A stretch of DNA of 64,000 bases from Acanthococcus lagerstroemiae (lineage: Eukaryota > Arthropoda > Insecta > Hemiptera > Eriococcidae), in assembly GCA_031841125.1 (NCBI GenBank), contig CM063114.1, forward strand, positions 46,955,574 through 47,019,573. The letters run 5' to 3'. Each line of letters starts with the position of its first letter. Within the stretch, counting starts at the first letter, position 1. The notes below the pieces were generated by a model that worked only from the letters and a program-made list of their open reading frames with translations, did not search any database and was not told where the DNA came from. The translations under genes were made by a program, and so were the position numbers. Below are positions 1 to 11,205 of this stretch, in pieces.

Positions 1-200
1 CAATGATATGGTCATCTTTGGAGGATCCACCCTATATGTAACCGATAACCCCTATTGCTCAGGTGTCTCTTCCGACTCGAGAATCCAATTAAAGAACCAG
101 GTCAGTGGGGTAGTTAGTGCCCCGTATCCCTTCTACAAATTCGGTCTCGCGGGAGGATGCAGAAGTAAAACGTCGGATATAGAGAATAGGATCAACGTAA

Positions 201-875
201 GGTGTCCCACTGAAGCTACATAAGACCAGGAGAGAAACTTCGAATCCAAGTTATTCGAAGAAGTATGCCAGCTTCTGGCGTACTCCGCTGCATCCGCAAT
301 CCAACGGAACGGTTGAGCGATTCAACCGGACGCTCAAGGGATACCTAACCAAAGTTGTGCCGGGCACTAAAAAGACTGGGACCAACACATCCTCTTGTCT
401 CTGTCGGCCTACAGATCAGCCGTCCATGAGAGTACGCCGCACACTCCCGCAAAGGTCGTCTTTGGCCGGGAGTTACGATTACTATGTGATTTGGAGTTTG
501 AAACTCCACCTCAACAGCCGCAAACTGGTGGACGAGTTTGTTAGCCAACGGAGGGAAAAGCTCGACTCTGCTCATCGCATGGTCCGTAATCACTTGCGAA
601 TTGCCGGCGGCCGGATGAAGACTCGCTATGACATCAGAGCCAACGAGATCGGCTTCCACGCTGAGGACCGTGTCTGGTTTTACAATCCGCAACAAAAGAA
701 AGGAAGAAACCCGAAGCTACAGAGTCATCGGGAAGGACCATACATCGTGCTCAAGCGGATCAACGATGTTGTATACCGGATTTGGAAGCTTGGTAATGGA
801 CGAGCCAAAGTCGTGCACCTTAACTGGCTAGCAGTCTGGCATGGCGACCATGAAGAATATCTGGAGCCTGGCTGA
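201..875 (+). pseudogene. Decayed integrase C-terminal half of a Ty3/gypsy (Mdg1/412-like) LTR retrotransposon
   Basis: Integrase of this family inserts retrotransposon cDNA into host DNA. The final part of a pol gene is visible. A DQ..NFESKLFEE segment at about 224-275 resembles the catalytic-core stretch around the second Asp. HPQSNGTVERFNRTLK at about 291-340 carries the catalytic Glu. An intact C-terminal stretch from about 525 contains REGPYIVLKRI, the GPY/F module, near 733. The reading frame changes at least twice: near 275-280, where bases are also missing, and between about 375 and 525, where the homologous frame differs from its flanks. The copy is therefore inactive. The stop TGA at 873-875 is followed at once by a polypurine tract and LTR, as expected at the 3' end of such elements. 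Sequence before about 200 could not be matched to the family. The family assignment is by motif recognition only. Confidence 0.85.
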
Positions 876-888
876 GACGTCCAGGCTT

Positions 889-898
889 AAGGAGGGGG
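889..898 (+). other. Polypurine tract of the LTR retrotransposon
   Basis: AAGGAGGGGG lies 13 bases after the pol stop codon and directly before the LTR start. It is the expected primer site for plus-strand DNA synthesis in LTR retrotransposons. The identification rests on position and purine composition. Confidence 0.7.
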
Positions 899-901
899 CA
901 G

Positions 902-1171
902 TGTCCCGAACGCTCCCGAACATCCGAGATAAGTGAAGAAAGATCTAATCGTTTCGAGCAACAGAATGGAAGATCGATACTGAGAGCGATAAAGGAGTTT
1001 CATCGATAACGCCGGGGGATATGAAGGCCGCTGGCCGTCGCCGTACTGTCTAGTTTGGTATGCGATAAATTGTGCATTTTCAAAGCGATGTTACTACGGT
1101 GAGTGTTGGTATGTTCGTGGAATAAACGTTATTCCATATTTCGTACGTTTTTCAGTGCGAATATCGTTACA
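902..1171 (+). mobile_element. 3' LTR of the Mdg1/412-like element
   Basis: The segment begins TGTCCCGAACG right after the polypurine tract and ends CGTTACA, giving TG...CA ends and a length of about 270 bases, which is small but normal for gypsy-type LTRs. An AATAAA polyadenylation signal is at 1121-1126. The 5' LTR lies outside the window, so identity between LTRs and the target-site duplication cannot be checked. The 3' boundary is inferred from the terminal CA. Confidence 0.6.
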
Positions 1172-1967
1172 AGATGAATCACATTATTCAGCATATGAAT
1201 CGTTGCTGCGACAACACTGGCGATTGTAAATAGACGAAATTGTGCAGGCATAATTCAACAACCCCGACAACAACTCACCCGAGTTTCATGAAAATCGGTA
1301 CATTTTTCATTTGTAGGCCTTTTTTACTGAAATGACCAATTTTGACCGAAAAAGCTGAGCTTTAATCGTGAGGAAATGGTTCAAATTATTCGATAGATAG
1401 ATACCTACTTCATCGAGGTCGAAACTTCTTCGTTTTTTCATGTCATAAATATTTCAATGAAGAGAATTGCATTGTGCGGTACTCACCTAGAAACAAAAAA
1501 AAACAAAGCACATCAATACATTGCAAAGGTAAAGCCAATAAAACTATCTTAAGACATCGTTAGGTACTTAAAAAGTCTCGGATAATTTGTATTTTAATGC
1601 CGTTGTTAATTTTTTGATTATAGTTCTTTTTTTCTTCTTCTTTTTTTCAGGCACTGTATTGCGACGGGCACAAATGGAAGAGAAATCCATTGTTATTGTT
1701 TGTCTGTACGTAAAAATATGTCATGTGTTTCATAAAATATGAAAACATGAAATAACTACAGCTAAAAATATCGTTCACTGTCATAAGTACACGTATCATT
1801 ACTAATCAAAATTTCAATTCGGTGCACAAGTTTACCTACCCATTCCATAGGAACATGTATCTACCCGACATTAAGTAGGTACCTATACCTGCGGTTAAAA
1901 CAAGAGATACCTCCGTAAAATAATACTTAGCCAGTCTCAAGTCAACCAAATACGAGGGAAATTAAGG

Positions 1968-2112
1968 GCCAAATAATTTGTTTGGTTAGTAATGACTTAC
2001 GTGTACTATGTTACAGAGCTAGATACCAGTATTCCTCCATCTAGCTCACTTTCTCTAACTCCTTTGAGCCAACTCACTTTAGCCTATAGTTTAGATGAGC
2101 CGCGAAGCGGGG
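1968..2112 (-). repeat. Dispersed repeat, copy 1 (inverted match to 55743-55892)
   Basis: The reverse complement of 55743-55892 aligns along nearly the whole stretch, including shared AGAGCTAGATACCA, GCCAACTCACTT and CCGCGAAGCGGG segments, at roughly 75-80% identity by eye. It is an old interspersed repeat of unknown class. The strand sign only records that it is inverted relative to the other copy. Confidence 0.7.
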
Positions 2113-2158
2113 AAGATGAATAAAAATAAAATACATTTTTTCATCGATAAACCATGGT

Positions 2159-2242
2159 CCATGATTCGAAAAATTTTTACCATTGATCTGATGGAGTCGA
2201 GATCTTGTAAAAGTTCAGTTGTGCAAAATCATATTTGGGGTT
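2159..2242 (+). repeat. Fragment of a repeat also present in both palindrome arms
   Basis: The stretch with TTTTTACCATTGATC, AAAAGTTCAGT and CAAAATCATATTTGGG matches 40788-40870 in direct orientation and about 8641-8735 in inverted orientation. The arm family therefore has diverged relatives outside the palindrome. Confidence 0.65.
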
Positions 2243-4156
2243 CAAACGTTCTGGTTGTATTTATACTGAGAACTTTCACTTAGATACCAAATTTCCTACC
2301 ATTCTGTTAGAAAATGACCAAGACTGAGCTGAAAGTGTGAAAATCATATTTCGAACACATTCCCCTCTGGAAGGAGGTAGGTGACGATGGGCTCTGAAAT
2401 TTCATTTTGTCACTGCAAATAGATGACATGAAAAATTTGATTCACCTATCATACGAGCTGTAGCCTTTGCTTCATTTTAACACTTCAAGATTCGACTAGA
2501 TCACGACCGACTTTAATCACTAAACGGACTTTCGTTTTTGATGGCGACGACCTCCCAAAATTAAATTTCCGGAGATTCGCAAAAAATGCAACGAAACATG
2601 ATAAGACTGTAGATTCGTGTTGTCAATAATTCAATCTTAAGTGGGATTTCGTTGGTTTTGAAAAAAAATTATTATTACAAAAGGCTTTTTCCATCGATAA
2701 TCAGTGGCCTCTTTCTTTCGCAGGATCAAAACTGGAAAGCGGGAAGGCATTCGCGGTGAAGGTTGAAAAAGTTGTCGAGATTCTGCGTAAACAAGTTAAA
2801 TTAAAATTAAATAAAAAAGTGACGATGAGTTCTCGCGGCGCGTTGTGGCGGCAGCCATGTCGCCGAAAATTTGCCCAAAAATCCGTTTTCGGTAGTTTTA
2901 GGGGTTTATAATGCTATTATGTTAATACCGAAGAATAAACCCGGAGTGTTATAAATTTGCATGTTTATTTCTTTCGGCCTACGTATTATACCCCCTGCTC
3001 GTTATCATTATCTTTACACCGTAACGTTAAAACTTCCTGAGTAAATCCTTCAAGAAGGGATTGACTCGCTCCGAGGAATATAATGAGATAATGACCCACG
3101 AAAAAAACGACAACATCAAAATTTCTCCCGTTTTGTGTCCAACCTTTCACAACGCGGACATTTTAGATACACGCTTTTTTTTTCTCTCTACACGCATATA
3201 ATTTTATTTTAATCGATTATTCTAATTTCCTTCTAATCGGGTGTTTACAAGTTCGTTATGCCGAAATTGAAACGTTTTTACCGTGTCGTGTTTCCGAAAA
3301 TTATACCTTTGGTGGCGTTATCGCGAGCAAGATCGAATTGGCGCCTGAAAGAATTACCTCCCTAGGGGCTTTTTCGACGTCTAACATGGCTCGTAGAATG
3401 GAACGGAAGTTGCCAGATTTTCGTTTTCATCAATTGATACAGGTGTACACGTAGCCACTGTCTATTGTTTGGAGACGAAGATGAGCCACAAAAAGAATTC
3501 ATACGGACACGGGAAAGTCACCTCGTACGACAAGATGAGTTACTGAATTAACGAACTATTGTGTTCTGGAATATATGTATACGGATAATTACGAAAAACC
3601 CAGCTGAATTATATGTAAATTGAGTAGTCGAGGGTTAAACAATGCTTCGAATATTTTTGGTACATTCTTCACGTGGGCGGCTCATATATTAAATTTTATA
3701 TTTTGGTTCCAGTTTTACAAATTGGCTGGTCGGTAGAAAAGACATCAGCAACATAGCAGCAGGTCAGAAATACGAAGTAAACATTGTCTCTTAAATGAAA
3801 CCGAATGCATCCACGTGTACCTCTTGGAGGTGCTACGTGCTTCATTTTGATTTTGAGTGATTCTTGGTAGTCGAGTACCGTAAACCGAGGCTACTTTACA
3901 TTTGCGGGTAACTTAATGTTTACACAGTACCTGTTTTTACCGCGTTAGCTGTACAATCTAGAAAAGAGGGAAAAGTGATTGTGGTCTCATTGTGTTCCTG
4001 GATGTTTACTCGATCAGGTTTGGTATTTTTGAGCCGAAGAAAGTGTATTTAACGGTGTTTGAGAACACTGCGAAAATATCAGTGCCAAGCAAGGTGAAAA
4101 TGTTGGGTTACAACATTCTCTCTGTTTACAGTATACAGTACTATGGAATATTTTTT

Positions 4157-4587
4157 TATACTACTTGATCAGAAAGGCAATGTTTACGTTGGTGTTTTAC
4201 AGACAACAAGAAGCGCCAATCATTCATGCATCGAGTGCTAACAAAACCCGCATGTAAAGTAGGCGTCCCTCAATGTAAAGCGTTTTTACATGAAAAAATT
4301 GCTGGCCAGTAATTTTGTATCCGGGAATCGAACCCGCGTCCGTTGAATCATGTGACTGAAATGCAGCAATCGTCTCTAAAATAGCGACTTAAGAACGCAT
4401 TTAAATATTCACGATGTAGTGCAGCTGTAACCGTTTGTTGTTAACCATCGTTACGTTTTTGCTGGCCACTACCTGTGTATGCTGTTTGTGCACGTAAACA
4501 AACTGAAGACGAGACTGTGATACTGTAGTTTAAAAAAATACAGACCATGTTCGCGGAAAACATTGCCGCTTCTGATCAAGTAGTATA
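4157..4587 (-). repeat. Outer arm A: TIR-bounded unit with truncated tRNA-like core
   Basis: The 18-base TIR TATACTACTTGATCAGAA at 4157-4174 is mirrored exactly at 4570-4587. The inside is an inverted, diverged version of arm B. It shares the CTGTGATACTGTA segment, the CTGGCCACTACCTGTGTATG segment and the tRNA-like core. A deletion has removed the box A half of that core. Confidence 0.75.
4318..4385 (-). pseudogene. Truncated tRNA-like sequence (box B half only)
   Basis: Read on the minus strand, a box B-like GGTTCGATTCC (4323-4333) is preceded by a stretch matching the anticodon-arm side of the copy at 5431-5522. The part equivalent to GGCCGAGTGG is absent. It is a degraded relative and cannot be an active tRNA gene. 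Confidence 0.6.
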
Positions 4588-4616
4588 AAAAATATCTTCC
4601 ACAACAAGAGCCAAAA

Positions 4617-5122
4617 GTTAGTTTACATGACTCGGGAATTGCTCACTCGCTGTGCTTGTTTGCAAACTTCCCCTCGCCATGTAAACACTCACTTTTGACT
4701 CTTTGTGTGTAATATACTATTTATGTGACGTAAGCCAACGCAGAATTTTATCAGCTTTCAAACAATAATATAATATGACAGTATGGGGAAAGATGCGTGC
4801 ACAGATGACTGGAGGCAATACTTGTTTGTTTGGAATCCGATCATCAGTGTTGTTTGCTGCATTTTCCAATCTTCAGTAATTTTGTAAAAATAAACGGTTA
4901 GTTATAGTGAGTGACAGTGGTGTAAAAATGAATAGTTAGTTATAGCGAGTTGGTGAATGAATAAAAAATAATAATAATAAGTCTGAACGAGAATTATGTG
5001 AATAAAATGTAAGAAAAATAGTATATTACACATCAAGAGTCAAAAGTGAGTGTTTACATGGCGAAGGAAAGTTTATGAACGAGCATAGCGAGTGAGCAAT
5101 TCCCGAGTCATGTAAACTCACT
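4617..5122. repeat. Inner inverted repeat pair of the foldback element
   Basis: Positions 4617-4719 and 5019-5122 are about 100-base inverted copies of each other. They share GTTTACATGACTCGGG, GCTCACTCGC and CACTCACTTTTGACTC (given in left-copy orientation). The loop at 4720-5018 has no recognisable gene. It includes two short GTTAGTTATAG(T/C)GAGT direct repeats near 4898 and 4933. Confidence 0.75.
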
Positions 5123-5132
5123 AGATATTTTT

Positions 5133-5664
5133 TATACTACTTGATCAGAAGCGGCAATGTTTTCCGCTGACATAGTCTGTGTTTGTTGTTTTGTTTTTTT
5201 TTAATTTAAATTATACCCAAGTGGTTTTTGTGTGCGTAATTAATTCAAAAAATTTAATTTTCTCAATTAATTACTACAAAGTACAGTATCACAGTCTTGT
5301 CTTCGGTTTGTTCATGTGCACAAACAGCATACACAGGTAGTGGCCAGCAAAAAAGTAACAACGGTTTACAACAAACGGTAACAGCTGTACTATGTCGTGA
5401 ATATTTAAATGCGTTCTTAAGTCGCTATTTTGTAATTTGCTCAATGGCCGAGTGGTTAGAGATGATCGCTGCATTTCAGTCAAATGTTTTAATGGACGCG
5501 GGTTCGATTCCCGATACAAAATCACTGGCCAGCAATTCTTTCATGTAAAAGCACTTTACATTGAGGGATGTTTACTTTACATGCAGGTTTCGTTGGCACT
5601 CGATGCATGAATGATAGGCGCTTCTTGTTGTCCATAAAACATGCCTTTCTGATCAAGTAGTGTA
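5133..5664 (+). repeat. Outer arm B: TIR-bounded unit with complete tRNA-like core
   Basis: It starts with TATACTACTTGATCAGAA at 5133-5150 and ends with the near-perfect reverse complement at 5647-5664, with one mismatch. It is about 100 bases longer than arm A, mostly because of an AT-rich insert near 5185-5285. It carries a tRNA-like sequence with both internal promoter boxes. Confidence 0.75.
5431..5522 (+). pseudogene. tRNA-like sequence inside the foldback arm (SINE or tRNA-derived)
   Basis: A box A match (TGGCCGAGTGG, 5445-5455) and a perfect box B (GGTTCGATTCC, 5501-5511) lie at tRNA spacing. ATTTTGTA and TACAAAAT at the two sides could pair as an acceptor stem. However, extra bases lie between that stem and the D-arm, and the anticodon arm folds poorly (CATTT/AAATG with a 5-base loop). 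An isotype cannot be assigned. It is best read as tRNA-derived and possibly still able to recruit RNA polymerase III. Confidence 0.55.
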
Positions 5665-6203
5665 AAAAAAAAATTTTTTTATGAGAAATTTTGAATTTAT
5701 TCAAACTTTGTTCGGGAACATTGTTACCTACTTCAAAAGTTCTCCCACGTAGGGGCGTTCCAAAAAGGGGGTAGGGGTGTCCCCACAAATGTTTCTGGCA
5801 GTCGGCAAATTTACCCAAACATATGTTAAAGTCGGCTGAGTCGGTAATCATGAGTATAACAATACAGTCTGCACTTTCAAAATGAGTTCTATGCTAAATC
5901 ACCGACATCATGACGAATTCTATAAATTAATGAGAAAGCTTTAAAAGATTTACAAGCACCATGAAGGATGATTATTCAGCCTTGCACTGATAAATCGAAT
6001 AGACTTTCACGGGTATCGACTGCATGTTGCGTTGACACCATCCCTGTTTAGCTGACAGATGATGATTCATGCAGTCTGGTGGCCAATTCAGAATCTAAAA
6101 ACGGGTGCGCCCTGCCCGGGGGGGGGGTCATCTCATGCACCCTGGGACAGCTCCAAAGTAGAAAAACCATGCTCAAGGATACGATTGTTCAATGAGACTT
6201 TCC
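5665..6203. other. Non-coding interval before the 524-base repeat
   Basis: No gene was recognised. A G run occurs near 6119-6127. At about 6170-6198 a short stretch (AAGGATACGATTGTTCAATGAGA) resembles the 'GGATACGATCGTTCAAT' part of the array units inside the arms. Diverged arm-type material therefore continues outside the palindrome on this side. Confidence 0.5.
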
Positions 6204-6727
6204 GCACTCAAAGAATAGAAACAAAGTTACGTATTACAGGAATTATTGCGAATGTAATTTGGATTAGAAAAAGATAATTCAAACTGTTTTTACAAAATGT
6301 GGCCAGCTATATTAGAATTTTCAGTACGTCTATTTTTCCAAAACAGTTTTGTTAGTACTCTGCTTTAGTTTTGTTAGTACTCTGCTTTCAGTCTTTTTTG
6401 GGGAAGGATGATGATTTAAATTCGATTCTGACAAGAGTCAACTTTATATGCCCTAGGAGTTGAGTAAAAATCAATTTGTACAAGGAGTAGGTATCCCCTT
6501 CAAAATTCTAAATTGAATTTTGATTAGGTCACTCAGTATAATATACAACCAAAATGAGTGGAAAGAGGAAACGAAGAAAACTGATAGAAATAGTTTTTAT
6601 GGAATATTGTTGAAAGAAGTCTCCTAACCAACAGATGAAAGAACCAATCCCCTACCCAGAGTAATGCCGGAATAAGACTTTTGAATCATCGTTTAGTTTC
6701 ATTATTCAATGAAGGATGGTACTCGTA
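6204..6727 (+). repeat. 524-base direct repeat, outside copy, truncated at the palindrome edge
   Basis: This is nearly identical to 11206-11726 inside the left arm. The visible differences are a 3-base GAT insertion near 6411 and an A/G change near 6617. The copies share everything from GCACTCAAAGAATAG to ATGGTACTCGTA. The outside copy then switches to TATGTTTATAGAC, while the inside copy continues GTTTAAGAGAACG. The last 5 bases (TCGTA) also belong to the palindrome arm. Confidence 0.9.
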
Positions 6728-9700
6728 TATGTTTATAGACTATTTGCATTTTGGATGAGTGTACATTATTGCTATTCAATATGATATAATCTTTGTGCTT
6801 GTAAATACGCCCGTTTTATTGTCTTTATTCATCTCGCTGTTAGTTTCACTCTTACAGTCTAGTCTGGGTACTCACTGTCCGTATAAATAACGAAAAAAAT
6901 GAACGGCCTTTGCTCTGGATCGATAGTGTATTTTTACAGACAGCAGACATGTGTAACATCCGGATTTGCTTTCGTGGTTGCCTACGCGGAAATAGTTTTT
7001 ACACATTAGCATTTGAGTTTCACTATTTTTGATGGCCCCAAATTATGCGCGGATTCGAATTCAGTGACTTGGAAACCCGATGAATGAAATACTACCTCAA
7101 AAACGATATTAAGAATGTGATATGTCATCCTGATTCTCCCATGGTGGCATTGCTGGAGGTCGGATGCAAAACAACTCCCGAAATCGACGTTAGCGACCTC
7201 AGAAACCTATAAATCGAGAAGAATCTCCAAAAACTACTGTTAACAGGTCTCAACCCCCGTTGATGGCACCCAGAGAGTCGCATTGAGAAACTAACCAGAG
7301 ATCTGAAAACCCTATGAATCGACTCCCATCTCGAATTTCATGTTTCAGCCCTCCTATTCCCCAATTTGGAGCTCCTACTGTTCATGAGCCATCGACCCAT
7401 ATCGTCGAATCATATTATGTTTCTCCATACTTTTTTTTTTTTTAATAAGAAAGGTATAGAGGCTGGCGAACGTTTACCCCATATTTGTTCAAGCTAAAAT
7501 ATTAATTGGTGGCGCCTCTATTTTTACGACACCCATTGGCGTGCGAACATCAAATGATCGAAGAACAGTCGCAAAATAGTGGACCTTGTTCAAGAGTCTG
7601 GACATGAACAGTGTGACCTATTTAGGTTGAGGGGATTTCAGAATAGCTACCTTAAAATTTCATGGAAGTACAAAAAATTAGAGAAACAGTCAAAAATCAG
7701 GAGATTTGTGAGGAACCTACAAAAAAGACTCAACATTTTCTGGAGATTCGCCAATAAATTCAGAAAACGATTAAAATTCAAGAGTTTGGTCAGGAAATGT
7801 GATCAGAACCAGTTGCTGTACATGCTCCAAAAATTGAGAAGATTTAATTCGGGGAATTTTCTAAAATTTCATAGAATCCTCGGGAATGTAAGGAAGATTG
7901 GCAACTTTAATCTAAAACCATATTTTGTAACTTAATTCTCCAATTTTTTTTTGTTGAAAATTGTCGAAGTTTGAATTCATGATTCTCAAGATACCAAGGT
8001 ACTTTTTGCCTACAGGAGATACGGTTTTAGTTTTCACTCTTCAGAGGAAAATGTTCCTCGGGGGCAGAGTAGCGACTCGAAATTAGGTTTATTGTACGTA
8101 CGCCTTTTCTTTGGGTCAAATTTTATAAAGAACAATTTTTAGTGGACACGCAGTTACGATGCATTCTGTGAATAGCCCTAGTGAGAATCCCAAATCTTGG
8201 GTCACTATTTTGCCCCTAACCAAGAGGGGATTACGCATCATTCACATGCTGAACAATTTTCGGAATGTTGATCAGTGTAGTAACTCGACCGCGTGTACCA
8301 GTTTTTCATCCTCACACCCATTTTCCTTCATTTCAGTGAAAATTTTTGAATTCCTACGTTTTGGGTCACTTTTCCCTCTGAATCCGGAGGGGATGAAGCA
8401 TCGCTCTAATTATACTACAAAGCAGTTCATTAACTTTATCTCTACCAGAGTTCCAGCCTCCCACCCATTTTCTCGATATCAGTGACTTTTACTGCTTCTC
8501 TGTAAAATGAAAAATTACCCTTGACAAACTTTGACTGCGAATTAGTAAGATCACTAACTTCAATCTGAAAAAAATTGGGCCAAATATAGAAATAGAGGTA
8601 TGTGCTTTAGGAAGCGTCTTTGTAAGTTAAAGGAATCTAAATCCCAAATATGATTTTGGACGACTGAACTTTTAAAGATCTGGACTCGTGTCGGATCAAT
8701 GGTAAAAAATTATTCGAATCTCGTATCATAGTTTGCCGATAAGAAACCAATTCGGATCACGAATCAGATTCAATCGAGCGAAAGTGATTCAAAACTGATG
8801 TCGGAAATGGAAACTGAATTTTTCGAATCCAAAATTTCCACGTTATTGAAGATATTGATGTAGGGGTTTGTTGGATCGCAGAAAAAAATTGAAAACATTC
8901 ATGCTACTCTGATTTGTTCCCCTGAGTTCAAAACCCAAATTAGAAGCTGATCAAAATACTAGGATAATTCAAGAGTTCGAATATTTGATCAGATTTTCCA
9001 TTCGATCCCGACTGATTCCCCGAATCCGACTTTTTTTTTCCATAAGGGCTAAATATGACTTCACCAAAATAATTAAATCAGCTATCGAAATGGGTTTTTA
9101 TTTTGTTTTGGAAATTATGATCCGACTCCGGTTTGGATCGCAAAATCTAAAGTTCTTCAAATGAACCAATTTGATTTGGGTCAAAAATTGAATGCGGTAT
9201 CAGAATAGTGGGTTCCTGGATATTATCGGAATGTTAAAAAGTTATAAATTTTTGTTTCGACCTCAATTTGGCCTTTGGCCTCCAAAATCCAAATAAGAGT
9301 CTTTCAAATATTCATTTGACCTTACTGAAAAAACTGAACAAGGGATCGTAATATGTGAGGAAGGGCACAGAAAAATGGTAAATAAGGTTTTTACGGAATA
9401 TTGTTGAAAAGTCTAATGTAACGTAAAACAACCAAACCTCTAACCGGAGGAGTGGCTCATGAATCACTGTACCATGACATTACTCGTTTAAGTATGCTAG
9501 TTGACAAAGGGAATGGGGAGGGGAAAAAGGAAAAAATTCGCCAGGCAACTAATAAAAATGAAGACGCTGAGGGAAGTTCCACATTAAGTTAATTATGATA
9601 CAAGTAAGACTAGGTAAGTGAAAAGAAGACCAAATTTCAGAACTACAAAAATAAAAATGAAACGTATAATAGAACTTTAGTCGATGTATACAAATCGAAC

Positions 9701-10502
9701 CCATGAAAATCGGAATTACAACATATACAGTTATCTAGCACAGCAAATTCTAGGAAAATTCAGAATTTTCACTTCTGGAGTGTTTGTGCAGAAGCAACAG
9801 CGAGGTCTCTGTGGATCTTCGAGCATACGATTGTTCAACCAAAAACTATAAAAAGTCTTCAGTATCAAAATTCAAGGGATATGAGAAAGCTAAAATGAAA
9901 ACGAAATTTAGAAACTAGAACCGGGCAGGTGGGACGAGATTCAAATCTTCTAAGCCCATGAAAATCGAAATTACAAGAAACATATCACTAACCATTTGGG
10001 AAATTCGATTGATTCGAATTTCCAGGGAGAAAATCCGCGCACAGCTGTTTTCCATATTTACATCGAAGCATCAGCGTTTCCACGAATGAACGGCGAAGTG
10101 TAGTGGATCCTCAAAAATATGGTCGTTTAACCAGAAGCTGCAAAAGTAATTTAGCAGTATCAAAATTCGAAAAAAATACGGAAGCCAATGAAAAAAATAA
10201 TTCTAATTTATCGCCTGTAAGGGAGCAAGGGTATGAATCAAAAATAATTACCGCCTGAAAGGGTCAAGCCAAACAGTTTTTTGGTACAGAAGTTGAATTC
10301 TGAGATGGACTCCCTCTGGCGGCATTCGAATCGAGTTTCTAAATCAAACCTTTGAATACCATGTTGAAAGCAAAAAATATTTGGTCTCAACCTTCTTACT
10401 GGTTTCACGGGAGGTCATACGTGAAAACCAATCTCTGTGACCTTGAAAACCTATAAATACACCTCTAGTAAAAAGTATGTATTTTAAACGGGTAGCTCCG
10501 AA
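6728..10502. other. Outer quarter of the left arm, no recognisable gene
   Basis: Open stretches of about 110 codons at 7579-7935 and 8159-8485 (plus strand) have no recognised domain. Their copies in the other arm carry in-frame indels. Blocks near 9240-9720 and 9780-10340 are diverged relatives of material around 15840-16500 and 14100-14480. This points to old internal duplications of the arm sequence. Confidence 0.5.
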
Positions 10503-10553
10503 ATGAGGAAAAGGATGGAGGGAAGGAAGGAGGAAAGGAAGGAGGGAAGGAAG
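10503..10553 (+). repeat. GGAA/GGGA microsatellite, expanded in the left arm only
   Basis: The left arm has a run of GGAGGGAAGGAAGGAGGAAA type. The mirrored site in the right arm (about 38985-39005) has only a short CTTCCTTCCCTCC. It is a length polymorphism between the arms. Confidence 0.8.
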
Positions 10554-11205
10554 TAAAGCTAAAAAGTAAACTGAGACAGATTCCGATTTTGGGGTCTATT
10601 TTTTGATCTGACCCTCGCCACTCAGGAGGACTGGCACCAAATGATAGTAATTTTTTGGGAATTCAGTTACGTATCTCAAATCACTTGCAAATCTAAGTTA
10701 ATTTACCTAAACACTGCTGCGTGGATGTCGGAAAAATAAATAAATTTGATCTCGACTCACTTAGGGGTTCATATGTGAAAACTAACCTCAGAATCGTATT
10801 CAGGAACATTGAAACACTATAAACCTAGAACAATCTCGAAACATTCAATTGTATTATAGTAGCAAATTTCATTTTCTTCGACACCAGTTTCCAATTTTTA
10901 CTTTTGAACGACCCATTCCCCCCTCTCCCGACAACCAAGAAACGACTTGTATGGAAATTATATCCAAACTTGTATGGAAACCTTGTATCTTGTATACCAT
11001 AGTGTCATAATAAGCTAGGCGGGGTACTTTTGCCCCCCCCCACGTCCGATTGAGCTGAAATCTTCAGGAGGACTTATAGAATGACACATTTCGGGACTGT
11101 GGAAGCCAGCGAGACACGCTTTCTGGGAGAGCGTAATGTCTGGAATCACGGCTGCGGTGAGCGGCGAGAGCGTGCCGGATGATGGCGAGACTGTGGACAG
11201 AGAGG

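Larger units (their letters stand above)
1172..4156. other. Non-coding interval with dispersed repeat fragments
   Basis: No ORF with recognisable homology occurs here. The stretch is AT-rich, with poly-T and poly-A runs. Two fragments shared with other parts of the window (1968-2112 and 2159-2242) are listed separately. Nothing else was recognised. Confidence 0.6.
4157..5664. mobile_element. Nested foldback element of about 1.5 kb
   Basis: Two outer arms (4157-4587 and 5133-5664) and two inner arms (4617-4719 and 5019-5122) are arranged as nested inverted repeats around a loop of about 300 bases. Both outer arms begin and end with TATACTACTTGATCAGAA or its reverse complement, so each is itself a TIR-bounded unit. 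No transposase is encoded. It could be one foldback transposon or two MITE-like insertions, in opposite orientation, into the inner inverted repeat. No clear target-site duplication was seen. Confidence 0.7.

Noticed and set aside
8..223. 71-codon frame at the window start as part of the integrase
   Set aside because: Only the last part (from about 201) matches integrase, and in another frame. The rest has no recognisable match.
5431..5522. Functional tRNA-Leu or tRNA-Ser gene
   Set aside because: Although both internal promoter boxes are good, the acceptor and anticodon arms do not fold properly and the sequence lies inside a repeated foldback arm.
7579..7935. 118-codon open frame (mirror at 41615-41947) as a gene
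   Set aside because: No recognisable domain, lysine- and arginine-rich AT-biased composition, and the other arm's copy has several indels. It is probably a chance frame.
8159..8485. 108-codon open frame (mirror at 41034-41360) as a gene
   Set aside because: No domain and no start context. It is conserved between arms only as much as the non-coding sequence around it.
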